Positions 1 through 8,060 of a stretch of DNA of 44,926 bases are shown one piece after another. How positions within the stretch are numbered: the stretch's first letter is position 1; each line of letters opens with the position of its first letter. Source of the DNA: Nitrospira sp. (lineage in GTDB: Bacteria > Nitrospirota > Thermodesulfovibrionia > Thermodesulfovibrionales > Dissulfurispiraceae); the NCBI GenBank assembly GCA_002634385.1, contig NSJL01000032.1:1-44926 (forward strand), written 5' to 3'. The notes beneath the pieces were generated by a model, which did no database searches, was not told the DNA's origin, and was given only the letters and a program-made list of their open reading frames with translations. The position numbers and the translations under genes are program-made.

Positions 1-2
1 GG

Positions 3-209
3 GCTCCGAAGGCGATCACCGCCACGGCGCATAAACTGGCGCGCATCTTTTACACTCTCTGGACAACCAAACAGCTCTATAGGGATAGCGGAGCAGAGTA
101 TTATGAACAGCAATATAAAGAGAGGGTCATACGAAACCTCAAAAGAAAGGCTCAGGAGCTGGGGTATACCCTTACCCTGCAGGAGACCCCTGTCCCAGGA
201 GTTTCTTAG
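3..209 (+). CDS. IS110-family transposase, C-terminal 68 residues (cut by window start)
   Basis: An open frame runs from the window edge to a TAG at 207-209. It encodes the tail of a transposase: it opens with APKAITATAHKLARIFYTLW, continues with YYEQQY, and then has a basic segment with KERVIRNLKRKAQELGY. This 'KAITATAHKLARI' block followed by a basic tail is what I recall from the C-terminus (Tnp_20 side) of IS110-family DEDD transposases. The catalytic part lies outside the window, so I cannot tell whether the copy is intact. No start codon is visible. The IS110 versus IS1111 subgroup cannot be decided. The DNA beyond 209 should contain the right end of the element, but I could not define the end by eye. 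Confidence 0.7.
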   Translation, partial: APKAITATAHKLARIFYTLWTTKQLYRDSGAEYYEQQYKERVIRNLKRKAQELGYTLTLQETPVPGVS

Positions 210-389
210 GAGCGAATTCCTCCTTTATCTCAGGGTCTCCTCTCTTTCCGATATCTCCCCCTCTCTTCTCTTCAAGCATACAATGGGGGCAGACGTGTCT
301 TCCCTGTGTCCGGCCCCCTCTGCTATCCCAGACACTCGCTACAGAGAAGAGGATACCCCCCTGCCCTCGTCACACTCCCTTTCAGAATC

Positions 390-539
390 CGTCACTCAGG
401 GAGAAAGCCGGAGCCCCTCTACTCCGTCACCCCGGAGAGAGTCGGAATCCCTCAAAGCCGTCACCCCGGAGAAAGCCGGGGTCCAGTTCCTTATTCAAAG
501 GACTGGATCCCGGCTCAGAGGATCCGCCGGGATGACGGC
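390..539. repeat. Dispersed intergenic palindromic repeat with partial tandem copies
   Basis: Three related units that begin CGTCAC start at 390, 425 and 459, spaced 35 and 34 bp. Each continues as a variant of 'CCCGGAGAAAGCCGGGGTCC'. The third unit is matched by an inverted partner ending at 539 (CTGGATCCCGGCTC followed by CCGGGATGACGGC). Together, 458-539 forms a long imperfect hairpin. This is the typical look of the 'GTCATCCCGGCGAAAGCCGGGATCCAG' class of repetitive palindromic elements found between genes in many bacteria. No coding function is seen. Confidence 0.65.
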
Positions 540-719
540 AGAAGAAAAGAGAGGGGAGAGGGACCCCCTCTTTCTCTCTCTCCCAAAAGGAATGCATGTT
601 TGATGGGCATGCATGATGAAGAAGAAGAGGGGAGTCCTTGACAAGAATAAACCAGGGGACAGGGAGTGAGTGCTCCCTCTCTCAGAGAGGGGAGGAGGGG
701 AGTTCTGAGCGGACCTTAG

Positions 720-832
720 CTCTTGTTCGTCTCCTCTCTTCGTGAAACGGAGTGGCCACCACAGTGCATGTTTGAGCGGAAGCGAGTTTGCACTGTGGTA
801 ACGGAGTGAACGGTAGAGAGGCAGAACAAGAG
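720..832. repeat. Imperfect 113-bp palindrome (MITE-like)
   Basis: The outer arms are CTCTTGTTC (720-728) and GAACAAGAG (824-832). Inside them lie CCTCTCT near 734 and AGAGAGG at 815-821. The inner stem ACCACAGTGCA (758-768) pairs with TGCACTGTGGT (789-799) around a 20-nt loop. Between the outer and inner stems, both arms carry the same 'ACGGAGTG' in direct orientation, so the palindrome is interrupted there. There is no open reading frame of note. Confidence 0.5.
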
Positions 833-1053
833 GTCGGGGAGTGAAGGACTTCACGACTCCCCTCACACAGAACAGAGGGAATACGGTGATCCTGTCGCAT
901 TGCAAGGACATCGAATCCCCCTGTCCCCTCCTCTCCCGAAAGAGTGCGCATTATCAGAGAGACGCAGAAAACTCTCGTGCGAACGATGACCTCACTCTGA
1001 CCGCCCTTGCCATACGGGACACTCTCATTTCGATTCCATCCGCTCTGTCTTTT

Positions 1054-1083
1054 TTGAGAATTCCGGTCTCTTTCAGGTAAAGT
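1054..1083 (+). promoter_or_regulatory. Possible promoter for trmFO
   Basis: TTGAGA (1054-1059), 18 nt, TAAAGT (1078-1083). The -10 box is weak but identical to the one proposed for rpsU. It would give a leader of about 95 nt containing a small GC-rich hairpin. No better match was seen upstream of trmFO. Confidence 0.3.
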
Positions 1084-1185
1084 TAAAGAGTGCGCCCCGC
1101 AAGGAGAGCAGGGCTGCACAAAAGCCCCCTGCAGACGTCCGGTCTGCTGCGGGAGGTACGATTTCGTCAGGCAGGAGAATTCCTC

Positions 1186-2499
1186 GTGAAAGAGCTTCGT
1201 ATCATCGGAGGCGGATTGGCGGGATGCGAGGCCGCATGGCAGGCGGCTCGGCAGGGGGTGCGCGTCGTCCTTTTCGAAATGAGGCCCGGAAAAATGACCG
1301 AGGCCCACAAGACCCCCGATCTTGCGGAGCTTGTCTGCTCCAATTCCCTGCGCTCGAAAGATCCGGGGACGGGTCCCGGGCTTCTGAAGGAAGAGCTGAA
1401 GAAAGCGGGATCCCTGATCATGGAGGCGGCAGGGGCGGCAGAAGTTCCTGCGGGCTCCGCATGCGCCGTGGACCGGTCTCTGTTTTCCGACTATATTATC
1501 AATGCCATAGAAAACCACCCCGGCATACAGGTCGTCAGGGAGGAGGTCACTTCCCTTCCGGACTCGATGGCCGTTATCGCCACAGGCCCCCTGACCTCCC
1601 CTCCCCTGGCCGAGGCGCTCCGGTCCCTCGTGGGCGAGGCACACCTCCATTTCTACGACGCCATCGCCCCCATCATCGATGCGGAAAGCATCGATACCTC
1701 GAAAGTATATCTCTCCTCCCGTTACGGCAAGGGAGGAGACGATTATGTGAACTGCCCCCTCTCCTCCGAAGAGTACCAGCGTTTTTACGACGCGTTACGG
1801 GAGGCCGATACGGTAGCCGCGAGAGACTTCGAAGATATAAAGGTTTTTGAGGGATGCATGCCGGTGGAAGTGATGGCGGGACGCGGGAGAGACACTCTTC
1901 GTTTCGGCCCCCTGAAACCGGTGGGTCTGCCCCACCCGGAAACGGGCAGGATACCCCATGCCGTAGTCCAGCTGAGGCCGGAAAACCGGGAAAAGACCGC
2001 CTATAATATGGTGGGGTTCCAGACAAGGTTGCGGTGGCCGGAACAGAAAAGGGTATTCAGGATGATCCCGGGGCTGGAGAACGCCGAATTCCTGCGCTTC
2101 GGGAGCATCCACCGGAACACCTACCTCAACAGCCCGCGCCATCTCGAGAGGGACCTGTCCCTCCGGGAGAAGAATACAGTGTACCTGGCGGGGCAGATCA
2201 CCGGCGTCGAGGGCTATATTGAGTCCACGGCCATGGGCCTGATAGCGGGAATCAATGCTGCGCGCAGGATCCTGGGGAAAGAGAGCATTCCGCCTCCGCG
2301 CGCCACCGCCCACGGCTCCCTGGTGGCGCACTGCACGGAGCCCGCGCCGGAGGACTTCCAGCCGAGCAACATAAACTTCGGTCTCCTGCCCGCAGGGGAG
2401 GACATCATGAGGATACGTGATAAAAAGAAGCGCAGGCAAAGGGTTGCGGAAGTTGCATTAAAGGAGTGGGCGGAGTATATTTATACCATTACCCGATAA
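1186..2499 (+). CDS. trmFO: Methylenetetrahydrofolate--tRNA-(uracil-5)-methyltransferase TrmFO
   Basis: A folate/FAD-dependent enzyme that makes 5-methyluridine at position 54 of the tRNA T-loop, taking carbon from methylene-tetrahydrofolate. The protein (437 aa, the normal size) opens with the FAD-binding IIGGGLAGCEAA motif followed by LFEMRP. The two cysteines known to matter in the family are present in ELVCSNSLRS and FEGCMPVEVMA. The C-terminal half has the GQITGVEGYIES block. I chose GTG at 1186 because the family starts at this point and an AGGAG (1173-1177) lies 8 nt upstream. The open frame extends to 1090, but the extra N-terminus does not look like TrmFO. It is the first gene of a co-directional run with xerC and hslVU, the same gene company seen in Firmicutes. 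Confidence 0.95.
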   Translation: MKELRIIGGGLAGCEAAWQAARQGVRVVLFEMRPGKMTEAHKTPDLAELVCSNSLRSKDPGTGPGLLKEELKKAGSLIMEAAGAAEVPAGSACAVDRSLFSDYIINAIENHPGIQVVREEVTSLPDSMAVIATGPLTSPPLAEALRSLVGEAHLHFYDAIAPIIDAESIDTSKVYLSSRYGKGGDDYVNCPLSSEEYQRFYDALREADTVAARDFEDIKVFEGCMPVEVMAGRGRDTLRFGPLKPVGLPHPETGRIPHAVVQLRPENREKTAYNMVGFQTRLRWPEQKRVFRMIPGLENAEFLRFGSIHRNTYLNSPRHLERDLSLREKNTVYLAGQITGVEGYIESTAMGLIAGINAARRILGKESIPPPRATAHGSLVAHCTEPAPEDFQPSNINFGLLPAGEDIMRIRDKKKRRQRVAEVALKEWAEYIYTITR

Positions 2500-2593
2500 G
2501 ATACCAGAGCGCCCCCGGCACGCCTCAGGCCCAGGCACAGAGGAGGGACCGCGATCAGGGGGGTACGCACAGAGGAGCACGACTCTACACGCA

Positions 2594-3511
2594 ATGGCAC
2601 AGGAGACACTGGACCGCTACATACGGCAATTCCTTACCTACCTCGATATCGAAAGGGGGGTCTCTCCCCATACGCTGAAGGCCTACGAGCAGGACCTGAA
2701 AGAGTTCAACGAGTACTGCAGGGCGGACATTCCCCGGGATATCGAAATGATCGATATCAGGGGGTTCATATCGGAACGGATTATGGCGGGCAAGAGCAAG
2801 ACCACCGTGGCGAGAAAGCTGGCGACTCTTCGCTCTTTCTTCCGGTATCTTTACCGGGAGGGATATGTAAAGACCAACCAGGCAAAGCTTGTTCCCACCC
2901 CGAAGACGCCGAAGCATCTGCCGAACTTCCTCTCGGTGGATGACGCTTTCTCCCTCGTCCAGACACCCGAGGGGATCGGCCTCCTGCCCGTTCGGGACAG
3001 GGCGATTCTGGAACTGCTCTATTCCAGCGGCCTGCGGGTTTCCGAGGTGGCGGGGCTGAACATCGATGACATGAACCTGAGAGAGGGCCTGGTAAAGGCA
3101 CGGGGAAAAGGGAAGAAAGAGAGAATTGTCCCCATCGGGAACAAGGCCCTCGCCGCGCTGAAATCATACCTTGTGGAGAGAATGCTCTTCAGGAAGAAAA
3201 GGACGGCCCCGGGGAACGAGCCCGCCTTTTTTCTTAACAGGAACGGAGGGAGGCTGACCGACAGGCAGATACGCCGGATCGTGGTGAGATATGCCCGGAG
3301 TATGGGCATCAGCGGGCAGATAGGTCCCCATACCCTGCGGCACACCTTTGCGACACATCTCCTGCTGGGAGGGGCAGACCTGCGGGCAATACAGGAACTG
3401 CTGGGCCATTCTTCCCTTTCCACCACCCAGAAGTACACCCATCTGGATGTGGGGCATTTAATTGACATATACGACAAGGCGCACCCCTTGGCAAACGATA
3501 ACGAAGAATAA
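2594..3511 (+). CDS. xerC: Tyrosine recombinase XerC
   Basis: A site-specific recombinase that resolves chromosome dimers at dif, normally with a XerD partner. The 305-residue length is usual for Xer proteins. The N-terminal SAM-like core-binding domain (about residues 1-95) begins with the typical RYIRQFLTYLDIERGVSPHT. The catalytic domain carries all the family residues: Arg in SSGLRVSEVAGL, Lys in GKGKKERIVPIG, HTLRHTFATH, the His of LLGHSSLSTTQ and the nucleophile Tyr in QKYTHL. Start at ATG 2594; a GAGGAG at 2572-2577 is rather far away (16 nt), so initiation may be weak. It is 18 nt upstream of hslV. The xerC-hslV-hslU order matches codV-hslVU of Bacillus, which supports XerC rather than XerD or an integrase. 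Confidence 0.92.
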   Translation: MAQETLDRYIRQFLTYLDIERGVSPHTLKAYEQDLKEFNEYCRADIPRDIEMIDIRGFISERIMAGKSKTTVARKLATLRSFFRYLYREGYVKTNQAKLVPTPKTPKHLPNFLSVDDAFSLVQTPEGIGLLPVRDRAILELLYSSGLRVSEVAGLNIDDMNLREGLVKARGKGKKERIVPIGNKALAALKSYLVERMLFRKKRTAPGNEPAFFLNRNGGRLTDRQIRRIVVRYARSMGISGQIGPHTLRHTFATHLLLGGADLRAIQELLGHSSLSTTQKYTHLDVGHLIDIYDKAHPLANDNEE

Positions 3512-3529
3512 AAAAGCAGGGAGGATTCC

Positions 3530-4055
3530 ATGTTCCATGGGACAACAATTCTATGTGTACGACGCGATAACAGGGTTGCCATAGCCAGCGACGGGCAGGT
3601 AACCATGGGCAGCACGGTTTTAAAGCACAATGCCAGAAAGATCAGGAAAATGTATAATGATACAATCCTCGCCGGCTTTGCAGGCGCGACTGCGGATGCC
3701 TTCACCCTCTTCGAGAAGTTCGAAGCGAAGCTCGAAACGTACCGGGGAAATATTACCCGGGCAGCGGTGGAGCTTGCAAAGGACTGGAGGACGGACAGGG
3801 TGCTGAGGAGGCTGGAAGCGCTGCTGATCGTGGCGGACAGCGGACACACGCTGATACTGTCCGGCACGGGGGACGTCATCGAGCCGGAGCACGGTGTTGC
3901 CGCCATCGGTTCCGGGGGCCCCTTTGCGCAGGCGGCCGCACGGGCACTGTTCGAAAATACGGACCTCCCCGCGGTGGAGGTCGTGAAGAAGGCCATGGAC
4001 ATTGCCTCGGACATATGCATCTACACCAATAAACAGATCACGATAGAGGAATTAC

Positions 4056-4063
<8 letters not shown>
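3530..4063 (+). CDS. hslV: ATP-dependent protease proteolytic subunit HslV
   Basis: The peptidase subunit of the HslUV (ClpQY) cytosolic protease, a proteasome beta-like N-terminal threonine hydrolase that forms a dodecamer and is opened by the HslU ATPase. The sequence begins [12 protein letters not shown]. Removal of the first four residues would expose the catalytic Thr5, as in homologues with an FHGTT start. DGQVTMG and the following Lys belong to the conserved active-site region. The 177 aa length is standard. A GGGAGGA site lies just before the ATG. The stop codon overlaps the hslU start by 8 nt, which implies coupled translation of the two subunits. Confidence 0.96.
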
Positions 4064-5402
<1,339 letters not shown>

Positions 5403-5405
5403 AAC

Positions 5406-6191
5406 ATGAAAGGGGGAGCGCGGAGAGATAGATCGACGGGAGTCCCTCTCCTCGGCCGCTCCCTGCTGCTCCTGCTCTCGCTCTCTTTTCTGTCCTCCTG
5501 CACGGGGAAATACGCGAGTATCCCGGGTACGGTTCCCGGAGAGCCCGCGGCGAAAAGTCCCCCGGAAAAGAAGCGGCAAGTCTCCCCCGGCTTCCAGGAG
5601 CTCAAAGGGGACAGTAAAACCGCGATTGCCTCGTGGTACGGGCCCGACTTCCACGGCAAACCCACCGCTTCCGGTGAGATTTTCAATATGTACGCACTTA
5701 CCTGCGCGCACCGGGAATACCCTTTCGGCACAAAGCTGCGGGTTGTCAGCGCGCAGGCAGACAAGGAAGTGGAATGCATCGTGAACGACCGGGGACCCTT
5801 CATTCCCGGCCGGGATCTCGACCTTTCCTATGCCGCCGCCCGGCAGATCGAGCTCATCGGCCCCGGTACACAATCGGTGTCCATCGAGCCGGTGGGAAGG
5901 GACCTCCGCTATGTGAAGTACATCAGGTACGGGGTGGTGGAAGGTCCCCTTACCCTTCAAATCGGCTCCTTCCGCGATGAATCCAATGCGCGACGCCTGA
6001 AGAGGGCGCTGGAACTGCGGTACCAGGACGTCTATGTTATGGAAGCAAATGTGGGGGGAGCGAAATACTACCGGGTACGGGTCGGCAGGTTCACCTCGAA
6101 GGCCGATGCCGCAGGCATGGGAAGGACCCTCGCGGAGGAAGGGTATAACGTCCTGATAACGAAATACGAGCAGCAGATAGAAGGAATATAA
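5406..6191 (+). CDS. rlpA: Septal ring lytic transglycosylase RlpA, lipoprotein with SPOR domain
   Basis: Predicted outer-membrane or periplasmic lipoprotein that cleaves denuded peptidoglycan glycan strands at division sites. A basic N-terminus and a leucine-rich segment lead to the lipobox LSSC with Cys32 as the lipid-bearing residue. The double-psi beta-barrel domain (about 70-165) has IASWYGPDFHGKPTASG, the catalytic-type His of LTCAHREYPFGT and the Asp of VNDRGPF. The last 75 residues (LTLQIGSFRDESNARRL to the end) form a SPOR domain, which binds denuded glycan. At 261 aa it is shorter than the Pseudomonas protein. It lies 3 nt after hslU, in the same transcription unit, and 18 nt before argB. 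Confidence 0.9.
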   Translation: MKGGARRDRSTGVPLLGRSLLLLLSLSFLSSCTGKYASIPGTVPGEPAAKSPPEKKRQVSPGFQELKGDSKTAIASWYGPDFHGKPTASGEIFNMYALTCAHREYPFGTKLRVVSAQADKEVECIVNDRGPFIPGRDLDLSYAAARQIELIGPGTQSVSIEPVGRDLRYVKYIRYGVVEGPLTLQIGSFRDESNARRLKRALELRYQDVYVMEANVGGAKYYRVRVGRFTSKADAAGMGRTLAEEGYNVLITKYEQQIEGI

Positions 6192-6209
6192 GGAGTGAGG
6201 AAGGCACTT

Positions 6210-7088
6210 ATGGAAAAGCTCATTGAAAAAGCCGGCATTCTGATCGAGGCATTACCCTTCATCCGCACTTTCTACGGGAAGACCTTTGTGATAAAGTACG
6301 GCGGCGCCGCCCAGGTGGAGGAGTCCTTGAAGGACTCCTTCGCCCAGGATGTGGTGCTCCTTAACTTTATCGGCATCAAGCCGGTGATTGTGCACGGCGG
6401 CGGCCCGAAAATAAGCCAGACCATGAAGAGGATGGGCAAGGAGCCCACGTTCATCGAGGGGCAGCGGGTAACGGACCGGGAGACCATGGACATCGTGGAA
6501 ATGGTGCTGGGAGGCCTGGTAAACAAGGAGATCGTAGCCCTGATCAATAATCACGGAGGCAAAGCGGTGGGCCTGAGCGGAAAAGACGGGGGGCTCATCA
6601 AGGCGAAAAAGAAGCTCCTCAGGAAAGCCGCCGAAAAGGGTGAGGAGGAGCTTATCGATATCGGACTGGTGGGCGAGGTAGAGTCTGTCGACCCCGATAT
6701 ACTCGACTCGATCGAACGGGGGGGATTCATCCCGGTCATCTCCCCCATCGGAGCGGGCAGCAGGGGAGAAGCATTCAATATCAACGCCGATTACGTGGCC
6801 TCTGCCATTGCCGGGGCACTGCAGGCGGAAAAGTTCATTCTCCTCACCGATGTCCAGGGTATCATGGACAAGAAGGGGGAGGTCATCTCCACGGTCCCGA
6901 AAAAAGGGATAAAAAAGCTGGTCGATAACGGCACCATAGCGGGGGGCATGCTCCCCAAGGTCCAGGCATGTACCCGCGCCCTCGATGCGGGAGTGAAGAA
7001 GACCCACATTGTGGATGGCAGGATTCCCCACTGCCTGCTTCTCGAGATCTTCACCAAAGAGGGGATCGGGACGGAAATCGTGGGATAG
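6210..7088 (+). CDS. argB: Acetylglutamate kinase
   Basis: Second step of arginine synthesis: phosphorylates N-acetyl-L-glutamate with ATP in the cytosol. Amino-acid kinase fold. Visible motifs are VIKYGGAA (nucleotide-binding Lys), [30 protein letters not shown] and the C-terminal [10 protein letters not shown]. The N-terminal helix ([19 protein letters not shown]) and the C-terminal GIGTEI are features of the arginine-inhibited hexameric class, so feedback control by arginine is likely. I prefer ATG 6210, with GAGGAAGG at 6197-6204, over GTG 6195, which would add five non-conserved residues and sit on the Shine-Dalgarno site. The usual KYGGAAM reads KYGGAAQ here. No other arg gene is near. 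Confidence 0.95.
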   Translation: MEKLIEKAGILIEALPFIRTFYGKTFVIKYGGAAQVEESLKDSFAQDVVLLNFIGIKPVIVHGGGPKISQTMKRMGKEPTFIEGQRVTDRETMDIVEMVLGGLVNKEIVALINNHGGKAVGLSGKDGGLIKAKKKLLRKAAEKGEEELIDIGLVGEVESVDPDILDSIERGGFIPVISPIGAGSRGEAFNINADYVASAIAGALQAEKFILLTDVQGIMDKKGEVISTVPKKGIKKLVDNGTIAGGMLPKVQACTRALDAGVKKTHIVDGRIPHCLLLEIFTKEGIGTEIVG

Positions 7089-7146
7089 CCCCGACGACTG
7101 TCTATCCTGGAGGGGGGTGATGAAAAATGAGAGCAGGTATCCTTTG

Positions 7147-7995
7147 TTAGGGGAGCAGAAGGCGTCTCACTGTCTCTAAATTTCTCCGGTCATCATCCTC
7201 GTTTTTCTTCGGTGTCTCGAGGACAAGGGGGATTGCCCGGAAAACGGGGTGGGAAATGCATCTCCTCAGCCCCGCGCTGCCGATATTCCCCTCCCCTATG
7301 TGTTCATGCCTGTCCACGCGGGCATTGAGGCCCCTTTTCGAATCATTCAGGTGAATCAACTTCACCTTTTCCGGACCCAGCTCCCTCTCTATTTCCGCCG
7401 CAAGATCCGAGAGTCCCGCGCTGCCCGACAGGTCGTACCCGGCGGAAAAAGCGTGACAGGTATCGATGCAGACACCGGCAAGAAGAGGCACCGCCGCCGT
7501 ATCAAGGATCTCTGCTAGCTCCCCCACAGTGGAGGAGATGTCCCCCCTCTCTCCCGCGGTGTTTTCCAGCAGGAGACCGGCCTTCCACTCCCCCTCTTCC
7601 GCCACCCGCCGCAGTGCCCTCACCGCCCGTGCGCGGGCGTCCGCGGGGGAGTCCTGCGAGGCGCTCCCCGTATGGAGCACTACGTAATCCGCCCCGAGCG
7701 CGTCCGCAAGGTCCATCTCCCGTACCAGGAGGCGGAGCGACTTCTCGAGGATATCGTCGCTGCGTGCGGCGAGATTGATGAGATAGGAGGTATGGATAAA
7801 AACGGGATCGATGTCATACAAGCCCCTCAGTTCCCTGAACCGGGACACCTGTTCTTCGGGAAGGGGGCCCGCCTGCCACTGCCGCGGGTTATGGGAGAAG
7901 ATCTGGACCGTGGAACAGCCCAGTTCCTTCGCCCTTTCCAGGGCGAGGGAAACGCCCCCCGCTATGGAGGTATGGACACCGATTCTTCTTCGCAT
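7147..7995 (-). CDS. nfo: Endonuclease IV (AP endonuclease)
   Basis: Base-excision-repair enzyme that cuts 5' of abasic sites and removes blocked 3' ends; a TIM barrel with three zinc ions. The 282-aa protein starts MRRRIGVHTSIAGGV and shows the metal-ligand motifs FIHTSYLINLA, VLHTGS, LLENTAG, CIDTCHAFSAGYD, IHLNDSK, DRHEHIGEGNIG and LETPKK. An AAGGAG site lies a few bases upstream of the ATG (minus strand). It is transcribed divergently from ileS with a 65-nt gap and converges on argB 58 nt away. No clear terminator was seen between the convergent ends. Confidence 0.95.
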   Translation of the reverse strand: MRRRIGVHTSIAGGVSLALERAKELGCSTVQIFSHNPRQWQAGPLPEEQVSRFRELRGLYDIDPVFIHTSYLINLAARSDDILEKSLRLLVREMDLADALGADYVVLHTGSASQDSPADARARAVRALRRVAEEGEWKAGLLLENTAGERGDISSTVGELAEILDTAAVPLLAGVCIDTCHAFSAGYDLSGSAGLSDLAAEIERELGPEKVKLIHLNDSKRGLNARVDRHEHIGEGNIGSAGLRRCISHPVFRAIPLVLETPKKNEDDDRRNLETVRRLLLP

Positions 7996-8060
7996 TGGCT
8001 CCTTCTCCTTCCGCCCGCTTTCCTTGACTTACCAAGACCTTTAGTGGTAACTTTTAATTT

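Larger units (their letters stand above)
210..1185. other. Long non-coding region between IS remnant and trmFO
   Basis: Nearly 1 kb without a credible gene. The open frames here are rich in Ser, Arg and Pro, show no recognisable domain and have no good ribosome sites. The stretch is polypurine/polypyrimidine-rich and contains several inverted and direct repeats, listed separately. The last 130 bp before trmFO hold a possible promoter and a small hairpin (GCAGAC, 5-nt loop, GTCTGC) near 1130-1146. The region looks like insertion-element flank plus dispersed intergenic repeats. Confidence 0.6.

Noticed and set aside
390..480. Possible CRISPR array (three units spaced 34-35 bp)
   Set aside because: The whole unit is similar between copies with no unique spacers, and the last copy continues into a hairpin partner; it is an intergenic palindromic repeat.
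103..603. 166-codon plus-strand frame over the repeat region
   Set aside because: Ser/Arg/Pro-rich translation across a palindromic repeat, starting inside the transposase tail; not protein-like.
682..1650. 322-codon minus-strand open frame
   Set aside because: It overlaps the start of trmFO, crosses the repeats and has no domain or ribosome site; it is an antisense by-product of GC-rich coding DNA.
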